Assembly (NCBI GenBank): GCA_002964805.2
Contig: PUDQ02000056.1
Coordinates: 310,001-374,000 of the forward strand
Reading direction: 5' to 3'
Length of the DNA: 64,000 bases
From: Trametes villosa
Taxonomy: Eukaryota; Basidiomycota; Agaricomycetes; Polyporales; Polyporaceae
Made by a program: the position numbers and the translations under genes. This document shows positions 1-10,648 of the stretch, piece by piece; the first letter of the stretch is position 1, and the number at the start of each line of letters is the position of its first letter. The notes beneath the pieces were generated by a model. It saw nothing but the letters and a program-made list of their open reading frames with translations. It did not search any database and had not been told where the DNA came from.

Positions 1-123
1 TATAGCCGAATCCGAGCCACACGCCGCCATCTTAGCCACCACTCTCGGGACTATATCTACCCGACTTCTCGCTCATGTTCGTGCACCCATCTCCTTACCC
101 CTCTTGAATCCCCCCCCCCAGTC

Positions 124-3085
124 ATGTCTAACGATAATCCTCCTACTCCTAGAACATACGACAGCAATAACGAGAGTAGTCCGGGCAAGGCTCAAACTCT
201 CGGCTCGGTGGATCCCGGCAAGCTCAAGGAAACCTTACCCTACGACGCGGAACTCGACAGGCAGCTCGCAGTCTGGGAGAACATGGACAAGAGTCTCCTA
301 ACTACCCTTGAAGAGTTCGAGAAGAATATCCTGTGGCCGAAAGGCAGCGGCGACATGCCGAAGCCGTCGCGGAAGGCCATCGATATTGCGACGAAAGCAA
401 TCGACACCCTCTTTTACCTGAAGAGCGGTAAAAGACGTCAAGATATCAGCGAGGACGCCATTGCTCGAACCATTGTATGTGTCTGGCCCTTCAACTTAAT
501 AATCATTCTGACATTTTTTCTATAGGTCGACGGGGTCATAAACAAGATCGCCCTGCCGTCAAACCTTCGCGCGGCGCTATCCCAGTCCAAGTATCACCCA
601 ACCGATCCGACGAAGAGCAAAGTCGACGCTGCGTTGTACCCACGAAACGTTCTCCCGACAGACGAGGCCCCGGACTGGACTCATCTGCGGCTCTTCATCG
701 AATTCAAAAAGGGCGGAGCGGAGAACGACCCCTTTGACGACGAGAGCGACGCTCCCGAGTCATGGGCCCAAACCCGTGCAAAGGTTCGGGGTCAACTTCT
801 CGCCTACGGGTCCAACACATTCCATTACCAGCATCGCATCGCCCTCTACTCTCTCTTCATCAACGGCGATGAGTTCCGTGCGATGCACTGGGATCGCTCT
901 GGGCTGGTCGTGACCATGGCGACGAACTACGTTGAGGACCCGAACTCCCTGCTGCGATTCCTCGTGGCATTCGCGAACCTGTCCACGGAACGGCAAGGCA
1001 TCGACCCCACCGCGACGTTGCTCCCGAAGGACTCCGAAGAATACATGCTCATGGATACGTTGGCTCTCGAGAATCCCGCCCTCGACATGCCTTTCGGCGA
1101 GCACGACGATGTCTCTCAGTTCTTCGATCCCGACGCGGCTCCCGCTCCCGCTCCGGCTGCTTCTGCGCCCGTCGACGGTCCTGCAGCGGGTACCAGACGA
1201 AAGGCGAAGCAACATGCCCAGCTAGACGCTCAGCCCGCAGAACCTGTCTTCAAGTACGTCCGCGACGAGTTTCGGGCCTCTCTGACGTCCAACTGGCCGC
1301 GCTACAAGCTCCTAGTCGGCGTCGGCGCCGCCGCGCGAGAGTTTCTCGTTGCCAAGCCGGTGTTCGCGTCCACCTCGATGTTCGGCCGCGGGACGAGAGG
1401 CTATGTCGCATACGACGTCACGGATCACAGGTTCGTCTTCTTGAAAGACTCCTGGAGGCCGTTCTACGAGGGCGTCGAGCCCGAGGGCAACTATCTCCGA
1501 GCGATGGCGTCCAAGCCCGGCGTCAAGTTGACTGTTCCGACCGTCGTCGAGCACGGCGACGTCCTCAACCAAACCACCTTCGTCGCGGAGTACACTATGG
1601 CTCAGCAACTACGCAAGGCAGCGCCTTCCACCGCCGATACGTATTCCGGCTCCTCCCGAGGTATCAAACGACCCAGGGAAGATGAGGATCCCGAGGACCC
1701 GGAGTCCGAGGAGTGTCGGACCTTCATACACTATCGTATCGCCGTGGAAGAGGTGTGCCTCAAGATGGGTCATTTCACGAGCGGTAAGCAGCTGGTTCGC
1801 CTGATCCTGGACTGCATCATCAGTGAGTACCCGAATGACTCGTAACGCCGTGGACGAGGTATTGACGCGTGCTTCCCCAGCGCATCAAGACGCATATGTC
1901 AACTTCGATCTGCTCCACCGCGACATCAGCACTGGCAACATGCTCATCTTGCCGAAGATCCAGACGGGCCGGAGCAACAAGAAGCGTGTTGTTTGGCACG
2001 GTTTCCTGACCGATTGGGAGCTCGGGAAGTACATCCCCAAAGACAAGTCGTTGCAGCGTGCTCGGCAGCCGGAACGAACGGTACGTCCGCTACTCCTGCA
2101 CCCATCACTTGCCGTTGCTTTTAGCTCACTCGATTGTCAGGGGACATGGCAATTTATGTCCGTAGCGTATGTGCGGCACCCTGAACGCCCCGTAGTCATC
2201 GCGGACGAACTGGAGTCCTTCTTCCATGTGCTCCTCCACCATAGCGTTCGCTACCTCCGACATAACGTTACCGGCGAAAAGGGTGGGGTGACACAGTTCA
2301 TCACCCACTACTTCGACACCTTCCAGAACCGGAACCACCAGTCCAGCTCGATCCGATGCAGCGCTCCCAAGATCTACGCGGTCCACTATGGGCGAATTCA
2401 TGTCGACGAAAACGTGCTCGTGTTCCACAACGCGGACGGCCGGCCTCCTCATCCCCTCAACAACCTATTCATGCAATGGCTGCTGCTGTACAACGCCCGC
2501 TACCGTATACTCCTGAAGCAAGATAGCGAGCTTCCTCCAGCGAAGGACAAGGCGACAATTTCCGAAGACGATGCTTCTCCCCAAGTCGAGCACGTAGAGG
2601 ACGATCCGGACAGCGACTTTTCGGACCACGAGTACGGCGACGACAGCACAGACGTCAAACCACAGGTGGATTGGCTCGGCCCCGACAGGAACTTGACCTC
2701 GGGCGATACTTCTTCCTCTGGCACTGCCGCTGAGCCTAGCTGGCCCCTGACACACGCCCGAGCGGCACAGCTCGAAGCGCACACGACGACGATCCAGATT
2801 TTCAAGGACCTCCTGCGCAGCCGGGACTGGCCTACAGACGACGTCGTTGGGGACCAACTCGACGCATCGTACAACCCGAAGAAGCAAATCGTCGCCTTGA
2901 AGTCGGTGGTGAACTCCAATCTCGCCAGCGGGCGTGTCTCGGCGTCGGCATCGTCCAAGAAGGCGAAACTTGATCTCTCCGTCGCCGCCGCCGGCTCTCG
3001 CTCGGGATCCGCGACCCGGCCCAAGTCTCGGTCGAGGAAGCCAACCAAGCCTCAGCTTCGCGCGAGGCCGCTCAAGTTCAACTGA
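124..3085 (+). CDS. FunK1-type fungal protein kinase, copy 1
   Basis: This is a predicted atypical Ser/Thr protein kinase of the basidiomycete FunK1 family (Pkinase_fungal); its substrate is unknown. Exons are 124-474, 526-1822, 1881-2080 and 2141-3085 (introns 51, 58 and 60 nt), giving about 930 aa in frame. Visible motifs are GRGTRGYV in the N-lobe region, HGDVLNQTT before the third exon, the catalytic loop HRDISTGN (HRD at residues 562-564), the DFG-equivalent DWELGK (D594), and RQPERT/GTWQFMS spanning the third intron (T616/G617). The C-terminal 250 residues are acidic and then Lys/Ser/Arg-rich, suggesting a disordered, possibly nuclear, tail. The first ATG of the open frame at 124 was taken as start; it follows a short C-run. 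A second FunK1 gene lies 1.2 kb downstream in the same direction and is clearly diverged from it. Family assignment is firm; function is not known. Confidence 0.88.
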
Positions 3086-4281
3086 GCCTGATTTTCAGCG
3101 CGAGCACGTCAGCGCGCCACCGCCGGACTCCCCATACCACCATCCTCTGACACCGCGGCGCTTTTCCTATTCTCCCTTAGCGCCGCGCTCGACATCCTCC
3201 ACCCGTCTGTGCAGCGCGACGTGCGTTTCAGGTCAATCCCGGAGCGCAGAACAGCCAAGTCCCTTCAAGTTTCCAGATCCCGTCCACTCGCCGTCGTCGG
3301 CGTAGGCCGTCCCATCGGGGGTGTCCATACGGCCCTACACCGAGCAAGTCTCCTGGGAGCCCCCTCTGGGCCGAGTCGCGTCCTATTACCCGGCGAGGAG
3401 AGCGTTTTCGGGATCAAGTCGGCTACTGAGTGCGCACTCCGAGTCTATCTCATCTTTCTGTCCCATTTCTGCCGATCCCCTCTCGCATGTACCCCTTATC
3501 TTTCGGCCATTCTGGCATGCTTATCACATACGTTTGTATAATACATACTCCGCCTGAACCCTCCAGAGTCCCAATATCACACGGAATCTATAATATCGAA
3601 GACTTTCTCGTCTCCTGCTCTTCTATACATGTAAGTATTTCCGCTAGTCCACAGAATCCTACTATGCTCACGAGATGCAATCCCGACCCCGGTGCAGTAC
3701 CTGCCTAACATGCTCCGTGGACCGTGCGAGGTTCGCATTGCGCTCTCTTAGTAGGAGCGAGGAAATGTCCCATGGGCCCTCGCACCCCTTCCCCTCTTCA
3801 AATCTTTCCATGCGCACGCGCCACGCAACGAGTCAGTGATCATGTAGTAGCAGCCCGGTGGTGCGCACTTGAGCTGCACGACGAACACGCTCACTGACGC
3901 AGACGAGCGTTGCCTCCAAGGCCATCACATCGGCAAGTGCCGTCAGCCAAACTGAGCGCCTTGGTTGGTTCGGCCATTCAAGCGCGGCTCAGAGTCCGCC
4001 GCGAACACCATTGTTGTTCAGCAGAAGCATCCACGTCATTGTCTAAGGTTTAGGTGGCTTGATATCTCAATTGTTGTTGCGTTTAATGATAAACCCGCCG
4101 GATTGAACCGCAACGTTTCAATGCAACATAGCCACATCTTGTCCCACAACTCCTCCCTCCGGACTTCCACACCCTCGCTCCCATCTACCCAGTTCCAGGT
4201 ATGAGAACTCTTTCTGATATTCCTGCAGTGTCCCCGCTCTCTTGTACTGACCTGGGGCTTTACATCAACTTCTCAGAACAT
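3086..4281. other. Intergenic, between tandem FunK1 kinases
   Basis: This holds the 3' flank of the first kinase and the 5' flank, probably including a missing first coding exon, of the second. A plausible intron acceptor (TTCTCAG, ending 4276) sits just before the second kinase's conserved N-terminal block. I could not find an upstream exon with an ATG in the matching frame, since frame 1 upstream of 4198 meets a stop at 4129. No other gene was recognised. Confidence 0.5.
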
Positions 4282-6846
4282 ATGGCCGACGTCGTCAGAC
4301 TCGAGGGGGAGCGGTTTCTCGATCGTTTCTTTCCGTTGCCCCGAGGTATACCAACCGACGTAATCCGAGAAGACCGCACGACGAGGTGGACGACATCGCT
4401 GACGATGGGGGACATCAAGAGCATGTCCGAGGCAGAGCTCTCTAATCACTTCGTAAGTCCATCGATGCCCCTGATCCTGTTGCTCACTGCCGGCTGTTCA
4501 GATTGAGGTGCTGAACACTGCGGGTAACCTGAATTCAACGTCAAAAGTCAAGTTTGCTGCTGTTCGACGTCACTTTCTCAGTCTACCGGACCCAGACGAC
4601 TCAGACGGCGATCCCGAAATGGACGTCAACGCGGCCTTCTTCCGGCCAGACCGGGTTCCCAGCGACGGACAGGCACACTGGGAAGACGTTGTCGTCCCCG
4701 TTGCGTTTATGAGAGACGTTCCAGAAAACGACCCCTATGCCGTGCGGACGCCTCCTGAATACGACACGGAAGTGGACGACACCTCTAGCCGTCAAGCTCG
4801 TGGTTATCTGGACGACTATGCAAATCAGCTATTTTGCTACCAGCACCGCACCGCGCTTTACATGCTGCTTGTCATCGGGCGGCGATTCCGGCTCCTGAGA
4901 TGGGACAGGTCAGGAAAAATCGTCACTCACGCAATGGACTATCTCGAGCAGCCCGACATCTTTCTTGACGTGCTGTGGCGGATCTCGCTTTTCGGCGACG
5001 AGCAACTTGGACTGGATTCCAGCGCGGTGCGTGTGCTTCCTGAAACCGAGGAGTTCGCCAAGATGGATGAAGCGGCTAAACTCCAGGACGAGGACGTCGA
5101 CGACACGGCCCGCACCATCAAGGACGGAGAAGTCATCCCTGAAGGCTTCGTCTTTCGGTACGTCCGCGAGGAGTTCAAGAAATCGCTTAGCCCCGAGTGG
5201 CCGCGGTATTGCCTCGATGTGCCCGACGGGGAGGCGGTGCGGAAGCTCCTCGTCGGCAGACCCTCTTTTTCGGCCTACGGCATGACTGGACGAGGTACGC
5301 GTGGCTACGTGGCACTCGACTGCAAGACCAGACGTTTCGTATGGTTGAAGGACGCGTGGCGCGCTCACTCTGAGCTCGTCGACCAGGAGGGCATCGTCCT
5401 CCAGCAGTTGAATCAGGCAGGCGTCGCGAACGTTCCAACCCTCGAATGCCATGGCGATATCCTCAATCAGACAACTCTGACGCCCGAATTCTGGGAGAAG
5501 GCAAACCCTCCCGCCGCTGCCGAGCCGCCCTGCCCATCTGCACTTGCACCTGGCCCTCGCAGCGCATCCTCCTCGCGGACGCTCAAGGACCCGCCGCCTC
5601 CTTCTTCCAAGAGCTTGAAGCGGGGGATATCGGAAGTCGAGGACAGTACCGACGTCACGCTTCCCAATGGCGAGCCTCGTGAAGATTATCCGCTGCGGCG
5701 GCACAAGCATTATCGGCTCGTCGTCAAGGAGGTCTGCATGCCTCTAGTGAAGTTCCGGTCTGGCCAAGAGCTGCTGCAAGTCGTCCTCTCTTGCGTTGTT
5801 GGTACGTCCTTTGTCCTATCCATCATTTCGCTATTGCTGACAACTGTATCAGCTCATCGAGATGCAACGCTGAAAGCAAAGATCGTTCATCGCGACGTCA
5901 GTGGGGGAAATGTGCTCATACTCCCTAGACTCGCTCGCGATGCCCAGACAGGCGAGTGGGCCATCGAGCGATTGGGTATGCTAGTCGACTGGGAGCTGTC
6001 GAAGCCCGTGCAAGCACATGGCACCCCTTCTCGAGCAAGACAGCCTGAGCGCACGGTATGTCCGCTTGAGAGCCTTATTTCCACCATAAATCGGCTAATC
6101 ATGATATGTGCCAACAGGGGACGTGGCAGTACATGTCAGTCGCAACGCTGGACGACCACGTCAAAGTCGTTGAAACCTCCGACGAGCTCGAGTCATTCTT
6201 CCACATCGTTCTCTACTACGGCGTGCGCTACCTCCGCTCCAATTGCAAGGACGTCGGAAACTTCATCGACGGCTTTTTCGACTCGTACGTGGTGCACTCC
6301 GGCGAGTACCAATGTGGCCAGACGAAATCCCAGGCGATGTCCAGTGGCAAGTTGAAGATGGACAACGCAGGGACCCTGCTCAAGTTTAACTCCCCTATCG
6401 ACCGCTTCCTCAAGCGCAATCTCGGTTGGTTCAAGGCCCACTACGTTGTGATGGCTTACGAGAAGGCTCTCGCGAAGAACGAGCAATCTGCAAAAACCCC
6501 TCAGCCACGCGTCCCCAGCCCCACCACATCTCACCGACCTGCCAAAAGACGTAACGCGGTGCGTCTCATCCCGGTGGGACCTCTTCCGTCGCTACCAGAA
6601 GACTCGGACTCGGACTCCGAGGAGATCGTGAAGCCCGCCGCGTCGGTATACGAGCGCGCCTCGCAAGCTCAGGACCACAACTACATGGCGCAGGTGCTGG
6701 TGACCGAGATCAACAATTCCGACTGGGAAGACATCGAGGACCGCGTAAAAGGCGACAACGTGCCTGCACTCTTCCGCCCCAGGCGTGGAGTGGGCCCCAC
6801 CCCTGTAGCAAGTTCAAAGAGGCAGCGGGCGAGCGGCCCCATCTAA
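4282..6846 (+). CDS. FunK1-type fungal protein kinase, copy 2 (5' end uncertain)
   Basis: This is a FunK1-family kinase. Exons are 4282-4452, 4502-5801, 5853-6055 and 6118-6846 (introns 49, 51 and 62 nt), giving at least 800 aa. Motifs are GRGTRGYVALD, HGDILNQTT, the catalytic loop HRDVSGGN (HRD at 503-505 from this start), DWELSKP (D536) and RQPERT/GTWQYMS across the last intron. It is much closer to the kinase at 60911-63665 than to its tandem neighbour: over the 110-residue block from FVFRYVR to ILNQTT I count 88 identities with that gene. The start is a guess. The right-hand homolog has about 58 residues before the shared EHMA/EDMA block, so a 5' exon is probably missing here; the ATG at 4201 may lie inside an intron. 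The C-terminus is acidic and low-complexity. Confidence 0.86.
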
Positions 6847-9800
6847 GCCCCTCTGACCATCGCGCTTCTTGAGTTTGCATCTTTCCCGGCAGTCACGCAG
6901 CCCGCTGGCGTCATACATCCCCACTCCCGTCCCTTCATCTCCCTTTATCCCGCTTTCACCTCGAGTTCCTGTCCTTGTCAAGTATCTTATCCATATGCTT
7001 TCATCTTTACCTCTACTTCTTCCATACATGTATAACTTCTTTGAATATCTCGATGCCTAGTAACATACCCGTATGCTATCCATAGCGTGATTGGCGTCTC
7101 TAACCCGGTCGCTCGATAGCCCGCCGACTGCACTTAGTATACAGACTGCCAACGGGGCAGCCCGCCAGACCTGAGCGCTGAGCGAGTACACCGTGATGTT
7201 CATTTTTTCTATCGTCCGACGTCAGCCGCCCTTGCGATGCACGGGGGCATGACAGCAGTGACGTCTCGAGTGCTCGTCGCAGACCTCTTCAGGACCACCC
7301 CGCTACCCCCGCTGCAGTGACTGGGCGGGTCGACTGTCACGTTTGTTCGCCACGTCGGAGCGGACGTCGTGGGGCCCGACGTGCGACCCGCTCGGGAGCA
7401 CTACAGGGCGCGCGCGGCAGCGTGCCTGTTGCCGTATACGCACGGAAAACTGCTCGCGGGCCGCGCTTCGTGGCGTCCGCGCCTTGCTCGACGGCCGCTG
7501 GGGCAGAGGGTCCGCGGAGGCAGTGGCCAACGCGGGAGCCCTCAGGGCCTTCGCGCGCCGGCGCGACACGCATAGGTGTTCGCATTCCGTCATTCGAAGA
7601 GAACGGTGGGCGGGTCGGTAGCCATCCGGGGGAGTGGTACAGCTCCCTTGTGGCAGCGCAAACGCGTGCTTCGTCGGCGGAGGCCCTGCAGCCTTCCACC
7701 GCCGGCTCTGCGCCGCGCGGTCGCGAGGCATAGGGGATGCAGAAGCGTTCGGGCCGCGAGGTATGACGCCACGCTCTCGCGCGGGGCCAATACGTCCGCC
7801 CTAGCTACATTCCCCGGCCGTGTTCAGCGGGCCGCGGGTGTGCGGGCGTGCGGGCGTGCGCTTGGGTCGGTGCCCGAAGACCTCCACCGTGGGCGCTCGA
7901 GAACGCGCGAGCGCCGTGAAAACCCACGGGGATATCAAATCTGCAAGGTCTGGAACGGATTCAGCGTTCAAGCTCGCAGCGACGGGGAATACGAGAACAG
8001 GAAAAGACGCCTCCAGCGCGTCCCAACAAAAGGGGACGTGCCCACGGCGAGTATGGGAGACGCTACGGTGGCCGTCGTGCCCGTCAATTTCGGGTCTCGT
8101 CCCTTGGCGCAAGAGAGCAACAGTAGTGATGTCTGGATGACGTCGCGCCGAGGCTATTGTTAATAGCACGGGGCGAGCAATCACGGTTGAGTGCGTGGTG
8201 GACGTTGACGCCAGAGCGCAGAGCAGGTCGGTGAAGCACCCTGCAGTGCTTCTGTGGGCGCTTTGAGAATTTGCGCACAGCGACATCGCCGCGCTGGACC
8301 CTGGTCGGCCGTGTAAACCGACAGCGTCGGCATGTCGTGAGATATTGATGCATCCCGAGAATATCGCACAGTGCAAAGCGCCGGGGACGGAGAAGAAGCA
8401 AAAGCGACCATGATTACGCGCCTGGTTGTGGTTCGCAGAGGTACATTGAAAGGCGCAAGGATACTCCCACCTCCAGACTGTCTTCGCAAACTGATTCGCA
8501 TACGTCCGCCGCCGCCTGAACGAAATCTGAGTGAACGACCATGATCTGGAACATGCGGGTGAAGGACAAACCGGGGCCGTGGGCAGGCGCAAGCTTGCAG
8601 ATGTCGGCATCCGGATCCGGATGCTTGGAGGATGATGCGACCTGTGTCCCTGAGGTCATCCAGAGCGCCGCCGCGAGGATCCCAAGAGACAGGGGGAAAT
8701 AGAGTTGCAGTCGTTACGGGCTGTGAGCGGCGGCAACAGAGGAGACAGCGCGGCCTCTGGGCTCCCAAGAGGCTTCGTTCAAATAAGCGTAGGATCTGTC
8801 TGGATTTTGGGCTGCGTGTAAGCGCGGACTAGACCTGAGCAGTGGCGTCATCCACTCCTAGGTTGGCTGTAGAATATCTTCACTATCGTACCCTGTGCGA
8901 GGGAGAAAGGGCGGGCCTTCTCCCTAACTCTATCGGGCAACTGTGGTCGGCGCGCAACTGCCCTGGTGAGTTTGAGTGCCTGAGAGAAGCACATGCGCCG
9001 AGCGGCGCGGAAGCATCGGCAGCATGGATTTACCTTGCTAACAGGAGGGCGGGATATCCGAGGAGATGGAACCAGGGTATATAGAGGTGCAATGTCCACA
9101 AACGACTCGCTGTAACCTCGGCGTGAGTGGTTTAACATGTGCAGCCCCCTTGGTTCACACCTGCACGTCCGAGGACCCCGTGCCTCGGACTTGCGACGCA
9201 TCGTTCGCAAACGAAAATGACGCAGCGCCGTATGTCGTGGAAGCCGACTGGTCTTTCCTGATCGTCTAGACCTGTAGAAGCGAGTTCTATTCAGCTCGGC
9301 ATGCTGAATAGTAAACACACTCACTTTACTTGGAGGACGGGGAGCCCATGGGAGAGCCCCTTGTCATGGATCTGAGAAAAAGCCTGCTGCCATTGCACAC
9401 GCTACGATGATTTCGCATACCCACATTTTGGCAGAGCTGTAGGCTTAACCTATCCAGGTACATCGGGTCTGCCAAGTCATTCAACCTGTCTGCCAGACAC
9501 GATGGTAGACGTGCGGCAGGCTGGATAGAGCGGAGAGTGAGGGGGAGGAGGAAGTGCCAGGAGCGCCAATGTGCCGGGGGAGACCGCTTGCCCCACGTGG
9601 CGACGCTCAAGTCCGCTCACCCCGGGGGCTGGTACGGAATCGCAGCCAAGTTCGTCTCCACCGCCATGTCCGTTCACTTACACGGGCTTGGGAAAGAAAA
9701 GACCGACGCATGGGAATAGGGAGCGCGGGTTTTGGCTATATTTTGAATGAGGAAGACGAAGAATCGTACGCGAACAAGGTGGAGGGTGAGTCAGACCTAC

Positions 9801-10648
9801 TTCCCGGCGGGCCGCCCTGCTCACCAACCGCTCGTCCAATCGACAGGAGATAGAAAATGGAGGTTGGTAGTCACAAATTAGCTGGAATATCGACGTCTCC
9901 AGGATTCGTCAAGGGGATGGCTATGATAAGCAACCTTGCCGTCAGCCATCGAGGGGAAGGGAAGCCCGCGTATCCGTCGTTTCACGGGTACTGTCCCGTT
10001 CTTGGATCCTGACAAGTGGCAGCGGAAGTAGCCTGGGACCGCTGAGAGGCGCAACTCCGCTTATTCCCCCGAAGGGCAGGGTGCAGGATGCCGCGCGCCG
10101 CGCGCTACGACGATTCGGATCTGGCTGTGTCTGCACGGCGCTCACAAGACTGCTCCCCGTCCTCTCTTCACACGCAGCAACTGCGGTCCGCGGCGGTATA
10201 TCGGGTGGGTGGTAAGTACCAAGGTTCGGCATCCGCATCCAGTTCTCATATCATCCCCGAACAGTTCCCTTCCGGACTTCCCAGCTTCCTGAGATCGAGG
10301 GACGCGATGCCCGCTTCGGATGACATCCTCTCCTTGTGCTCAGCGCAGCGCACTGGACGCGGGCGCGGAAGGCTGTCAGTGTGTCACCCGCACGGCGCGC
10401 CGAACGCGATGCGATAACCTTGCCATCCTGCCGAGCACGCATCTGCGTGCCTTTTTCTCGGCGAGTTTCCGCCTCGCTTGCGCCGACACCAGCCTATTTC
10501 GCTGGGTAAACGCGCCGGAGGGGCGCCACTGGAAGTATAACTAGGGCCGCTCTTCTCCTCGCAAGTCAGGCCTGCTCGTCGAAGGCGTTCCTCATTTTCA
10601 CCTTCACTTCACCGGGTTGAAGCCCCTCGCCCGCTACATTTCCTCACA
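6847..10648. other. Gene-poor 3.8-kb stretch
   Basis: No gene could be supported. The part at 7300-7740 is GC-rich and simultaneously open in five overlapping frames on both strands. An open frame of 269 codons on the minus strand (8610-7801) has no recognisable domain and is within what chance allows. No rRNA, tRNA or transposase motif was seen. The last 120 bases upstream of 10649 would be the promoter of the first GT2 gene; a weak AT-rich element (AGTATAAC, about 10536) lies there. Confidence 0.45.

Noticed and set aside
7801..8610. 269-codon minus-strand frame in the 6.8-10.6 kb spacer
   Set aside because: No recognisable domain, no introns, composition like translated non-coding DNA; a frame of this length is within chance for a GC-rich 64-kb window.
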